Source: Ignavibacteriales bacterium
Lineage (GTDB): Bacteria > Bacteroidota > Ignavibacteria > Ignavibacteriales > Ignavibacteriaceae
Assembly: GCA_016700155.1 (NCBI GenBank)
Contig: CP065001.1
Coordinates: 4,216,001 to 4,280,000 of the forward strand
Direction of reading: 5' to 3'
DNA length: 64,000 bases
Shown here: in pieces, positions 43,326 to 52,315 of the stretch
How the letters are laid out: every line of letters begins with the position of its first letter
Position numbering within the stretch: position 1 is the stretch's first letter
Program-made: the position numbers and the translations under genes
Notes under the pieces: generated by a model
Seen by the model: only the letters and a program-made list of their open reading frames with translations
What the model was told of the DNA's origin: nothing
The model's database searches: none

Positions 43326-45656
43326 TTATTTCATTAGAATAAGTTTCCTTACAGCAGAAAATTTCTTTGTATTTCCCACGGCATTTAAGCGATAGAAATA
43401 TACTCCGCTTGCTAGACTGCTTCCATCAAAAACAATATTGTATGTACCTGCTTTTTGATACTCGTTTTTGATAACAAAAACTTCTTTACCAAGTATATCA
43501 AAAACTCTCAGGTCAACGAATGCATCTTCAGGAATAAGATATGCAATGGTTGTTGACGGATTAAAAGGATTCGGGTAATTCTGAAGTAATGAATAATCAT
43601 CAGGTAAAGCGTCAAAGTAGACTTCAACAATTTCAGAAAAATCATAACTGCCATCGAAATCAATCTGCTTCAGCCGGTAATAAATTTTTCCTTTATAGTT
43701 TAACTCAGAAAGATCGTCAACGTACGAATACCGCCTGGTTTCTGTTGAACTACCGTATCCGGATATCTGCGCGATTGTTGTCCATTCAGCTTCTCCGAAT
43801 TTTCTTTGAATTTCAAAACCAAGATTGTTTGTTTCACTTGCTGTTTCCCAGACAAGCTCAACAGTTTTACCTGTTAATGTAGCAGAGAAGGATACGAGCT
43901 CAACAGGGATCTGAGCGACAAATGTTGTGAACGGACTTAGTACGCCATACTTAATGCTCAGCCAGATGATCTGATTTTTTAATGCAATTGCCTGAGGAGT
44001 GTTCGGGTTAAGACTATAGTATGTCACAAGTAAGTTTTCAATTTTTTTCTTAGCCCACACTTTTGGAATGAACTGATAGTCAGCAATAGATGTATCAACA
44101 AGTTCAAGCTGGTAATTGTATTGAACCGGCTGACCATATCTTGTTCCGCTGAAAGTTAGTGATACAGGGGGAGCTTCATCATATCTGCCGGCAGCAAGCA
44201 TTTGCTGACCGATATACAGGTTCGGCATCGGATCAGGATAAACTTCATAAAGAACGTTTGGAGTGAAAACCATTTGTGTGTTCAACAAAACAGGATTCCT
44301 GATTTTCAAATAGAACTCTGTTATTCTTGATTCCAGTTGATCATTCCCGAGAAACTCAGCAAGCCCGTTATTGTTGGCAGCAAGCAATGTCAGCAGTTGA
44401 ACATTAACATCGCTGCCGATGCCGAATGTATTAAGCATGATAGTAGCTTCCAACTGTGTAACCAATGAATCAACATAATTGAGAATCTGCTGAGTGTTTG
44501 TTAAACCTGTTGTTGGCTGACCGTCAGTTAAAAAGATAATGATATTCGCTGTACTGTCATTAGATGTTACAAATTGTGGAAGAGCAGTACCGAACGCGCC
44601 TGAAATATTTGTGTTTCCGCTTGCAACGAACCCGGAAATATAACTCAATGCCGCCACCTCATTTTCAGGTGTATAATCAATATGTGATGGTCTGAATGAT
44701 GAAACAGTGGTTGCAAAATCAATTATGTTAAATTTATCTCCCGTATTTAAATGCTGAACGATAAACGACGCAGCATTTTTTGCCTGGACAATTTTTGTCC
44801 CCGACATACTTCCCGAGCGATCAACTATGAGAGTAAACACTTTATTAATAACCTGTGCGGATGGTTCGGGCTCAACAATAAAAATAAAATATCCTCCTGA
44901 AATTGTATCCGCTATGCTTGCAGAGTCATCGAGGAAAGTACTGAACGAATAAAGACCAAGTTCACTAAGACTTAAGCTGTAAACAATTTTATAATTTGAA
45001 TCAGCAACTGCCTGTGAAAGATTAATGTGAACTTCAGCAGTATCACCATTATTCGATATTACCGAAGATGGATGACTCGTACATTTTATGGAGTCTATTG
45101 TTCTTTCAGATATCAGAACAAAATCCAATTTCTGTTCCATCACCGGTTGAGTTTGAATTAAAGTGTACCTGTTGGGATAATTGAATATAACATTACCGAA
45201 AGAATAAGGAAGCAGCTGCACATAACTCAATTCAACTATCAATGTGGAATCAGCAAGAAGTTGTTCCGGGATAGAAAAATATAACGGCGTGGCACCAAGA
45301 TATTGTAAAAGTGAAGCGTGAGGTTGCGGACCGGAACCTCCACCTCCGGTGGTATCATTACCGGTCGGGGCTATCAGTGCTTCGTGCCAGATACCATTAA
45401 TCTTCCACCGCAAATTTGTTCCGCTGGCGCCGTCAGGAAGAGGAAAGGCATATTGAACTGTTGTATCCATCTCAAGATTATTAAAAAATTCCTGAGTGGT
45501 TGTAACAATTGAAACCTGGTTTTCAACATATACAGAAACATGAGTGTTAACCAATTGTAAATATAGCGGCTGACTTTTGTTTACTATACCCACACCATTA
45601 GAAAAGAGAGTTGACCCAAATAAAAAAAGAAATGAGATGACAAATAATTTTTTCAT
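43326..45656 (-). CDS. T9SS-exported VIT and VWA domain protein
   Basis: 776 residues. Signal peptide (1-19); VIT domain (about 25-155, VSVYVENQVSIVTTTQEFFN ... YAFPLPDGASG); von Willebrand A domain (about 270-440) with a complete MIDAS: D-R-S-G-S, then T in GNTNISG and D in FLTDGQPTTG. A fibronectin-like linker (PVELVSFSATLTGKTVELVW) leads into the T9SS sorting domain with NYPNPFNPSTTIAY. VIT/VWA proteins resemble inter-alpha-trypsin inhibitor heavy chains and probably bind surface ligands through a metal ion. The ribosome site is GCGGGG. Monocistronic. Confidence 0.9.
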   Translation of the reverse strand: MKKLFVISFLFLFGSTLFSNGVGIVNKSQPLYLQLVNTHVSVYVENQVSIVTTTQEFFNNLEMDTTVQYAFPLPDGASGTNLRWKINGIWHEALIAPTGNDTTGGGGSGPQPHASLLQYLGATPLYFSIPEQLLADSTLIVELSYVQLLPYSFGNVIFNYPNRYTLIQTQPVMEQKLDFVLISERTIDSIKCTSHPSSVISNNGDTAEVHINLSQAVADSNYKIVYSLSLSELGLYSFSTFLDDSASIADTISGGYFIFIVEPEPSAQVINKVFTLIVDRSGSMSGTKIVQAKNAASFIVQHLNTGDKFNIIDFATTVSSFRPSHIDYTPENEVAALSYISGFVASGNTNISGAFGTALPQFVTSNDSTANIIIFLTDGQPTTGLTNTQQILNYVDSLVTQLEATIMLNTFGIGSDVNVQLLTLLAANNNGLAEFLGNDQLESRITEFYLKIRNPVLLNTQMVFTPNVLYEVYPDPMPNLYIGQQMLAAGRYDEAPPVSLTFSGTRYGQPVQYNYQLELVDTSIADYQFIPKVWAKKKIENLLVTYYSLNPNTPQAIALKNQIIWLSIKYGVLSPFTTFVAQIPVELVSFSATLTGKTVELVWETASETNNLGFEIQRKFGEAEWTTIAQISGYGSSTETRRYSYVDDLSELNYKGKIYYRLKQIDFDGSYDFSEIVEVYFDALPDDYSLLQNYPNPFNPSTTIAYLIPEDAFVDLRVFDILGKEVFVIKNEYQKAGTYNIVFDGSSLASGVYFYRLNAVGNTKKFSAVRKLILMK

Positions 45657-45810
45657 GATAACCCCGCTGATGATTAAATGAACACTGCAAATAAAATTGA
45701 ATTTTCTTTATTCATTAGCAAGATGAAAGCAGAATTAATTTTTGTGCTTGCGACAGAGAGTTGTCAATTATTAATTATTGCCCATTGCTAAAGCTTTAAG
45801 ATTAAGCAGA

Positions 45811-46329
45811 TTATTTTTGCAATATCTTAACCAGCTCGCTTATCCTTGCAAGATGATGATCATCGTGCTCAGCGACAAATAAAAATAAGTCCATTGTGCG
45901 CATTGGTGTTTTTAATCTTGGATGAAGCGCGGAACGGAACACAAGTTCATCGTCAATGCCTTCAAGCATTAATAATGTTTCCTGCCTTATGTTTCTGAAA
46001 TCGTTTAATAGTTTATCAGCATGAACTTCATTGTGATTTGCGTTATGTGTTTTTGTATTCTGAAGCTCTGCTGCAGATAATTCCTGTTTACCCGCTTTAA
46101 GTTCTTCGAGCCTTACCTGCCACAATGGTTCAAGATCAGTAAGATGCCCGATATTTTCTTTTATTGTCCAGCTTCCATTAACTTTTGTTGTAAGAATTTC
46201 CGGGGGAATAGATTTGAGTTTTTCTTCAAGTCTAACCGGCGTTCCCCAAAGACGTTCGACAATAGAAGGAAAAATATTTTGTGTTGAAGTGAAATTAAAT
46301 TTTCTCTCGAACCATTTGGTTTGTTGCAT
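45811..46329 (-). CDS. DinB-superfamily protein
   Basis: 172 residues, four-helix DinB fold: MQQTKWFERKFNFTSTQNIF, then ERLWGTPVRLEEKL, the metal ligands in IGHLTDLE (His about 62) and AEHDDHHLARI near the end. Members bind a metal ion and act as thiol transferases or hydrolases; the substrate is unknown. The N-terminus K-W-F-E-R-K-F-N-F is native to this family, and a near-identical start has been captured by the two lipoproteins at 46365 and 46842. Cytoplasmic. Confidence 0.85.
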   Translation of the reverse strand: MQQTKWFERKFNFTSTQNIFPSIVERLWGTPVRLEEKLKSIPPEILTTKVNGSWTIKENIGHLTDLEPLWQVRLEELKAGKQELSAAELQNTKTHNANHNEVHADKLLNDFRNIRQETLLMLEGIDDELVFRSALHPRLKTPMRTMDLFLFVAEHDDHHLARISELVKILQK

Positions 46330-46364
46330 TTAATATTTTCCTAAAAATTGATCTATTAAGAAGA

Positions 46365-46781
46365 CTAATCATATAGTATCAAATAGTCTTCTGCTACTAA
46401 TCTAAAATCGATAATGTAAATATTATTTTTGTCCAATTTAACATCATCTAGTACTGCCGTTTTATATCCAATATACTTTGCACATATATTATACGTTCCA
46501 GGAGAAATATTCAAGATTACATAATTACCCAAAAGATCAGTTGCACCACCAAATTCGGATTCTTCTAAGATTATGTACGCCCCAATTAGCGGATCATTAC
46601 TTACCTTATCCAAAACGCGTCCTACTACTATGGCTTTGTCAACATTATATTTGCCATTATAATAACCCTCATATACTCGAATCGCAGTAGAAGATGAACC
46701 GCAGTGAATAGAAATCATTGATAAAATTAGAACCGCAATAGTTAAGTTAATTTTTCTTTCGAACCATTTGATTTGGTGCAT
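46365..46781 (-). CDS. Lipoprotein with carboxypeptidase-regulatory domain, DinB-like start
   Basis: 138 residues. N-terminus MHQIKWFERKINL equals the start of the DinB protein at 45811. It is followed by the hydrophobic segment TIAVLILSMISIHC (Cys about 27, lipobox) and a CarboxypepD-regulatory-like beta domain (VVGRVLDKVSNDPLIGAYII ... YKTAVLDDVKLDKN). The long basic start before the membrane segment is odd for a lipoprotein and suggests that the coding region took over a ready-made translation start. Paralogue of 46842 with the same order. Confidence 0.78.
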   Translation of the reverse strand: MHQIKWFERKINLTIAVLILSMISIHCGSSSTAIRVYEGYYNGKYNVDKAIVVGRVLDKVSNDPLIGAYIILEESEFGGATDLLGNYVILNISPGTYNICAKYIGYKTAVLDDVKLDKNNIYIIDFRLVAEDYLILYD

Positions 46782-46841
46782 AATAATTTGCCAATAATAT
46801 GATTGCTGAAATTATAATTTATATGAAAGCTTGAAACAATA

Positions 46842-47252
46842 TTAATCTAAAAAATAGTGACCTTGAATAAGTTGAAAATCTATGATGTACATTTTATTAC
46901 TATCCAATTTAACTCCGTTTATACGGGTGTCCTCGTATCCAATATTTTTAGCAACTATATCATAAACTCCGGGAGGGATATTTAGTATTACATAATTGCC
47001 TTTTTCATCTACTGAACCGCTAAATGAATATCCACCAACGGTGACAACTCCTCCAACCAGAGGGCTTTTATCTTCTTGATCAATAACTCGTCCAACCACG
47101 ACAGCGTAGTTATTGCTGTTTGTACCCCGATACGGACCTTCATAAATGCGTGTCACGGAAGAAGGTGAACTACAGTGAATGGAAATTATTGATAAAATCA
47201 GAACGGCAATAGCGAAGTTAATTTTTTTTTCGAACAATTTGGTTTGGTGCAT
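46842..47252 (-). CDS. Paralogous lipoprotein with carboxypeptidase-regulatory domain
   Basis: 136 residues, about half identical to the neighbour: MHQTKLFEKKINF, then AIAVLILSIISIHC (Cys about 27), SSPSSVTRIYEGPYRG and VVGRVIDQEDKSPLVGG with YVILNIPPGVYDIVAKNIGY. It ends QLIQGHYFLD. The beta domain resembles the N-terminal domain of TonB receptors but stands alone here. Likely outer-membrane or periplasmic. GGAGA precedes ATG 47252. Formed with 46365 by tandem duplication. Confidence 0.78.
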   Translation of the reverse strand: MHQTKLFEKKINFAIAVLILSIISIHCSSPSSVTRIYEGPYRGTNSNNYAVVVGRVIDQEDKSPLVGGVVTVGGYSFSGSVDEKGNYVILNIPPGVYDIVAKNIGYEDTRINGVKLDSNKMYIIDFQLIQGHYFLD

Positions 47253-47282
47253 AATACATTCTCCGCGATACTTCAGAATAAT

Positions 47283-47885
47283 TTAATTGGCGATGCTCCA
47301 GCTAAATCCGATTCCGAGTTTAATAATAGATTTTAAATTTGTCTCGGTTCTTAATGAGTAATCATTTTTATAACTGGGGGTATATCCTATTTGTGATTCA
47401 GATATTGGTATTGAATAGAGCAATTCCAAAACTATCATCTCGCATATATCAACACCGACACCTGCTCCAAGCAAGCTGATTCCTTTCGATGTGGCTCCGC
47501 CGGTGTTGGAACTGTAATCATTGTTGGCATGATAATTAAAAAACGCAATTAAGTTAGCGAACTTATAAATTTTATACTTTGAAAATATTCCGGCTTCATA
47601 GCCAGTATAATCATCAGCAAATAAAAACCCCGGTTTAAATTCCAGCATTAACTCGTTCGTAATTCCAACATCAAATTTCAGATATAAACTGGTTGGAGCA
47701 AAAGCCCCAAACGCTGAGGAATAGTTTGACACAGAAAGGTTGGTTGTTCTGTTTATCACATCGGTGTTTGTAAAGTACTGAAATGATTCGAGTTGAAATC
47801 CTAATTTCAGATTTTGAGCAGAAGTTGAACTAAGAGGTATAATTAAAATAAGTATTACTGCATTTTTCCAATCAACATTTTTCAT
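47283..47885 (-). CDS. Outer-membrane beta-barrel protein of unknown function
   Basis: 200 residues. Signal peptide ends SSTSAQ. The rest is strand-rich (NLKLGFQLESFQYFTNTDV ... LKSIIKLGIGFSWSIAN) and ends in an aromatic-bearing strand, as in small outer-membrane barrels. No named family. It lies 30 bases upstream of the lipoprotein pair on the same strand and may be co-transcribed with it. Confidence 0.7.
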   Translation of the reverse strand: MKNVDWKNAVILILIIPLSSTSAQNLKLGFQLESFQYFTNTDVINRTTNLSVSNYSSAFGAFAPTSLYLKFDVGITNELMLEFKPGFLFADDYTGYEAGIFSKYKIYKFANLIAFFNYHANNDYSSNTGGATSKGISLLGAGVGVDICEMIVLELLYSIPISESQIGYTPSYKNDYSLRTETNLKSIIKLGIGFSWSIAN

Positions 47886-48030
47886 TGTTCTTTCCTAACT
47901 AGTGATTGCAGACTTGCCTTTGTGAAGTTTTAGTTATCTGTGGGGGCAAAATAATTTCCTTTCATTATGCGTAATGATACTTTTTGTTAATCGATAGTTA
48001 TACATAAATAAGAATCATCAATAAGTAAAA

Positions 48031-48597
48031 TTATCGGTTAACATACTTGAAAATGATTGATTTACCATCATCCAACAAACGGATGAAGAAGTAACTATTA
48101 CTTTGTGCCCCCAGGGTACATGCTTCATAGTTGTAATTAATTTTATTTCCCAAAATCTCTTGAATTTTATCTTCTGCCTGAAAGTATATATCGTCCTGTT
48201 TACTAGCGGGCCACGATCTGACTACGGACAAAATATCATGATAATCTTTCGTAGATACTTCTATTAATGCAATTGATATATAATCCCCATGTATGTCAGG
48301 ATATGATGCATCTTTGAATAAAAACTTTGCTGATGAAGGGAACGTGATTTTCGTGTTGAATGTAAACTCAGATTCGTAAAATGATTCTGTAGGATAAAAT
48401 GCTGTATAAGTAGAGTAGAACGAAATGATAAGTGTGGCTGCTATAAAATAGTATTTTATTTTCCGATCATTACTGATACTTAAATATCCCATGGAAATTA
48501 GTTTTTTCCGAACAGGAATGGTCATTAAAAATAGTAACCCTGTTACCAGACCAATTGAGATTGTTATAAAAACATAAATAAAAATTTCAACCAACAT
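48031..48597 (-). CDS. Membrane protein of unknown function
   Basis: 188 residues with hydrophobic segments at about 5-28 (IFIYVFITISIGLVTGLLFLM) and 48-65 (YYFIAATLIISFYSTYTAF). A soluble C-terminal domain (about 75-188) follows, with one Cys (ACTLGAQ). Nothing in it matches a family I know. Probably inner membrane with the domain outside. It is not obviously tied to its neighbours. Confidence 0.62.
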   Translation of the reverse strand: MLVEIFIYVFITISIGLVTGLLFLMTIPVRKKLISMGYLSISNDRKIKYYFIAATLIISFYSTYTAFYPTESFYESEFTFNTKITFPSSAKFLFKDASYPDIHGDYISIALIEVSTKDYHDILSVVRSWPASKQDDIYFQAEDKIQEILGNKINYNYEACTLGAQSNSYFFIRLLDDGKSIIFKYVNR

Positions 48598-48672
48598 GTT
48601 TGTTTATTTATTTGAGTTAAAACTTAATAGTTGTATGCATAAAGCTTTATAAAATATTTTAATGACATTAGT

Positions 48673-49368
48673 TTATTCTTTATATAAATTCTTAAACCTG
48701 GATTTAAGTTCTTTCAGAATTGAGTTGAAAGCTACTGTCTTATCTTTATTGACAATGTTTTTATCATTAATAATAAAAGCCGCCTTTGAATAGTTTGAAT
48801 ACGAATCTGATTCAGCGGTCAGATAAAGATATTCGTTTCTTACATCCCACATTGAAGCGCTCAGTTTGAAATATGAATCAACTTCAGTTCCCGGAACTAT
48901 CCAGCCGAGAATTATTGTGATATAAGTCCACGACCAGAAATTACCATACTTATCAATATCATTTATGCCCCGAATAACAAGTACCGCATCAGCATTATGA
49001 CGGGCTGCCGCAAGACGGATTGTTTTTATATTGGAATCACCAACCATGCTTGATGGGATAATAAATATTTCTGAGAATAAACTATCGTCGATGGATTTTA
49101 GTGTATCTAAAATTTTGGCTTTATCGTTTTCAACCCATCTCCAATATGTGTTCTGCCAGTAGTTAACAACTTGCTGATCAAGATAAACAGCGAGTCTAAG
49201 CGGTGCTGTGAGCTGCGGCTTTAATGTCAGTACCTTTTGGATGTCTGCATCATTTGTAATTACATCATATGATAACTTTTTGTTAATCAATCCCTGGTCA
49301 AAGCCGGAACCAGCGCAGCCGCAATAAAGTATTAATAAAGGAAGTATTAAAAAATAAATTGGCTTCAT
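48673..49368 (-). CDS. Lipoprotein of unknown function
   Basis: 231 residues. Lipobox at LYCGC (Cys about 18). The mature part alternates beta strands and helices (TAPLRLAVYLDQQVVNYWQ ... AARHNADAVLVIRGINDID). The R-L-A-V-Y-L and H-N-A-D-A-V-L-V-I-R-G pattern resembles the penicillin-binding-protein-activator or GNA1162-type lipoproteins, in which a nucleotide- or lipid-like domain senses the envelope. That match is loose. GGAGG precedes ATG 49368. Confidence 0.68.
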   Translation of the reverse strand: MKPIYFLILPLLILYCGCAGSGFDQGLINKKLSYDVITNDADIQKVLTLKPQLTAPLRLAVYLDQQVVNYWQNTYWRWVENDKAKILDTLKSIDDSLFSEIFIIPSSMVGDSNIKTIRLAAARHNADAVLVIRGINDIDKYGNFWSWTYITIILGWIVPGTEVDSYFKLSASMWDVRNEYLYLTAESDSYSNYSKAAFIINDKNIVNKDKTVAFNSILKELKSRFKNLYKE

Positions 49369-49449
49369 AATTTTTCCCTCCGGATTTTTGACGGGCTTAT
49401 CATTTTTTAAAGATTTTCTTAAAGCATAAATGTTATTACAGAGAATTAT

Positions 49450-50517
49450 CTATTTCGCCGGTTCCCAAATATATTCTCCATTACGATTTATATATCCGAA
49501 CTTTCCATCAACTCTTACCAAAGCAAGTCCGTTGCTGAATCCATACGCATAATCATAAATCGGCTCTATGATAAATTGTCCGGCAGTATTAATAAATCCC
49601 CATTTGCCGTTATTTTTAATTGCAGCAAGACCCTCGCTGAATCCGGACACTTCATCAAATTGCGGTTCAAGTACAAACTTACCTTGCGCGTTAATGTATC
49701 CCCATTTACTAGATTGTTTAACAAGCGCTAGTCCATCATTAAAAGGAAATACTTCCTGGTAGACAGCCGGTATAATTAGTGAATCGTTTGTATCAACGAA
49801 TCCCCAGCTTCCATTTAATTTTACAGGTGCAAGCGAGTTAGAAAAATGTTTTACTGATTCAAATCTTGGTTTAACTACTATCTTTCCTTTCTTATCAATG
49901 AATCCTCTCTTACCGTTAAGAGTTATGTTGGCATAACCGTCACAAAAATTTCCGGCATTGTCAAACTGAAGCGGTATAACCATTTCCCCATTACGATCTA
50001 TATAACCGAACTTATCGGATACAACAAAGAATAAAAATTTTTTTATAACTTCTACCCAGGCAAGCCCTTCTGAAAAATCACCGGCATTGTCAAACTCTGC
50101 CGGAATAACGGGGTTGAATGATGTATCGATAAATCCCCAGAGAGAGTTTGTAAAAACACCTTTACCATTTTTCAGCACGCGGGCTCTTTCATTATAAAAC
50201 AAACCGGCTTCACTAAAGCCGGAAAGGAATCCAGATATACTTGCAAACTCACCTTTAGTATTGATGTAACCCTTATCCTCAACTATTGGTGATTTTTTAT
50301 TTACACCTGTTCCGGAATCACCAATTTTTACATAGGCAAATCCGCTGTAAAAGTTTGAAGCTTGTAAATACTGGGGTTCGATTACAATTGTCCCGGTTTC
50401 ATTTATATATCCCCATTTGCCGTTTTGAATAACGGGAAAAAGTTTTTCCTGACTGATAGTAAGAGAATTAAATCCTATAAAAAATATTATAAAAAGGAGA
50501 GAAAAAATTTTATTCAT
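49450..50517 (-). CDS. WG-repeat protein, exported
   Basis: 355 residues from ATG 50517, where the signal peptide MNKIFSLLFIIFFIGFNSL begins and AAGGGA precedes. Nine WG repeats follow, in the form G-K-W-G-Y-I-N-x-x-G-x-x-V-I-E-P-Q-Y/F, covering about residues 25-355. WG-repeat proteins fold as beta-rich solenoids or propellers; their ligands are unknown. The 27 bases of upstream open frame are not counted. Confidence 0.88.
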   Translation of the reverse strand: MNKIFSLLFIIFFIGFNSLTISQEKLFPVIQNGKWGYINETGTIVIEPQYLQASNFYSGFAYVKIGDSGTGVNKKSPIVEDKGYINTKGEFASISGFLSGFSEAGLFYNERARVLKNGKGVFTNSLWGFIDTSFNPVIPAEFDNAGDFSEGLAWVEVIKKFLFFVVSDKFGYIDRNGEMVIPLQFDNAGNFCDGYANITLNGKRGFIDKKGKIVVKPRFESVKHFSNSLAPVKLNGSWGFVDTNDSLIIPAVYQEVFPFNDGLALVKQSSKWGYINAQGKFVLEPQFDEVSGFSEGLAAIKNNGKWGFINTAGQFIIEPIYDYAYGFSNGLALVRVDGKFGYINRNGEYIWEPAK

Positions 50518-50651
50518 TTGACGTCCCTTCATAGCCCGATGCAATGCCTTTCAAACATACCATTATGTATGTATTCCCCAATTAGTAATTATTTAAATGT
50601 ACGTTCTCAAATTACTTAAAACATTTTACATTAGTTCGATAACACTTATAC

Positions 50652-51191
50652 TTAACCCGGAGCCCAGCCAACACCAACATTCCAGAAAATAGCTTCATCA
50701 ATATTAATTTCGTCGTTAGTCTCCTGGTTTACCAAACGAAGATTTTCAACTTTTATTGTCACATAGTAAAATGTATTCCAGACAGGTTCTTTAATCGGGT
50801 TATCTTCGGATACAGAAAAAGATAATCTGCCGGATACAGCCATATACTTTTTAGTCACTCCTTCATTCGGATAACCAACATCATTACAGAAGTTGAAATA
50901 GATGCTGTCGGGGTGATTCGCCGCAACCTCAATCACAACTTTTATGTTTGGATTAGAAATACTAATGTCAAAAACCTGCCGTTTCTTTGTAAGTTTAATT
51001 TCGTTTGTGTTTATCCCGACGGTTAATGCTTTTGTGCTGTCTAAAAATTGATAAACAAAAATATTCCCGCAGCCGCGACTCACAATAATTTTATCCGGTT
51101 TGGTAATGCCATCAGGATAAACGTAAACAGTTTCGGTCTCTTCACAGGAAATGAAAAGAAGTGCGAAGAATAAAATAAAAATGTGTTTCAC
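50652..51191 (-). CDS. Lipoprotein of unknown function
   Basis: 179 residues from a GTG start at 51191 preceded by GGAGAA. Lipobox at LLFISC (Cys16). The mature protein is beta-rich (VYVYPDGITKPDKIIVSRG ... RLSFSVSEDNPIKEPVWNTF) and acidic at its end. No family recognised. It follows the exported protein at 51240 on the same strand by 48 bases. Confidence 0.68.
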   Translation of the reverse strand: MKHIFILFFALLFISCEETETVYVYPDGITKPDKIIVSRGCGNIFVYQFLDSTKALTVGINTNEIKLTKKRQVFDISISNPNIKVVIEVAANHPDSIYFNFCNDVGYPNEGVTKKYMAVSGRLSFSVSEDNPIKEPVWNTFYYVTIKVENLRLVNQETNDEINIDEAIFWNVGVGWAPG

Positions 51192-51239
51192 ACTGAAATT
51201 CTCCTTCCTTATATAAAAACCGTTTTTAATAAAATGAGA

Positions 51240-52040
51240 TTATTTCTCCTGCTTTCTTTTTTTGAGCGATTCTAAAATTCTCATTGCGTATTCGCAAAAT
51301 TTGCTAGCATAATCCTTAGCTAATACACTTAGCACAGGGATAGCTTCATCGGGGTAATATGAAGTTATATTGAAAAGAGCTCTCCAGATTAATTCATCGT
51401 TCTTTTCATGTGTTTCAAAAGGAGCTATCTCACCTTTAATTATCTTGTTTAAAAAATCTGCCCCCGAGGCTCTTAACGCAATGTCATCATATCTCGCTAC
51501 CTCAGCATCTTCTAAATTAATCTTTGCTTTACCGATATTTGATGTAACGATATCGGTGTTAAAAAATCTATATCGCGCATCATATTCCTCTCCCTTCTTC
51601 AAGACGAAATCGCTGATTAGCAAAAACTCAAAAGGTCGTATTCCATCACTACGCAATAACACAACGCAAGAACTGACATGATAAAAAGATGCACTTCTCC
51701 TCCATATACTATCTGAATCTTTGAACTCCTGTTGAAGTAATTCCATCTTTTGACTATCGTATTCAAAACTAGTTGGAGTGTTATTGATTATATAAATCGG
51801 GATAGCACCATCTTTGATATTCTCGAAGTCAGCATACAAGTACATAATATCTTTGTAAATGGGTATATGCGCGGGAAGTTCACTTATCGGTTTTGAATCC
51901 CAGTACTTCGTTTCATCAAATTTGGGAGAGGTTACATAAACCGTATCGGTTGAATACTCCTGGCAATAAATAACAGCAGGGAAAAACAAAACGATAATTA
52001 TGAGAAAGATTATCTGTGTTGATTTTATTTTGGTCTTCAT
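51240..52040 (-). CDS. Exported protein with helical C-terminus, unknown function
   Basis: 266 residues. Signal peptide (1-26, ending AVIYCQ; the Cys may instead be a lipidation site, VIYC). The middle (about 30-180) is beta-rich; the end (about 190-260) looks like HEAT-type helices (IALRASGADFLNKIIKGE ... EYAMRILESLKKRKQEK). AAAGGA precedes ATG 52040. No family recognised. Confidence 0.65.
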   Translation of the reverse strand: MKTKIKSTQIIFLIIIVLFFPAVIYCQEYSTDTVYVTSPKFDETKYWDSKPISELPAHIPIYKDIMYLYADFENIKDGAIPIYIINNTPTSFEYDSQKMELLQQEFKDSDSIWRRSASFYHVSSCVVLLRSDGIRPFEFLLISDFVLKKGEEYDARYRFFNTDIVTSNIGKAKINLEDAEVARYDDIALRASGADFLNKIIKGEIAPFETHEKNDELIWRALFNITSYYPDEAIPVLSVLAKDYASKFCEYAMRILESLKKRKQEK

Positions 52041-52260
52041 AACTTTTAAATCCTTTAAAAGTAGTTGATTCCAGATAGGTTAAGACAGGGGCGGGAGCTA
52101 TTTAATAAAATACGATCAGGAGTAACATTCATTGTACAGCAGCCCATTAATTTTCCCGCTAAATATTTAACACCAACTTAGGCGAAACAATTTTTTAAGT
52201 CAAACTAAAAATGTGTGTGGTTTGTTGTTGGTCTTGAATTTTGCAAATAGTTCTTTGTCT

Positions 52261-52300
52261 TTCTTAGTGTTTCTAAGTGAACTTAGTGTCTAAGTGGTAA
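52261..52300 (-). repeat. CACTAAG-family repeat, copy 2
   Basis: CTTAGTGTTTCTAAGTGAAC and TTAGTGTCTAAGTGGTAA, the reverse orientation of the family. It lies 16 bases past the radA stop codon, inside the 275-base gap between radA and the gene at 51240. Nothing else is seen in that gap. Confidence 0.8.
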
Positions 52301-52315
52301 AATGCCTTAGAAATC

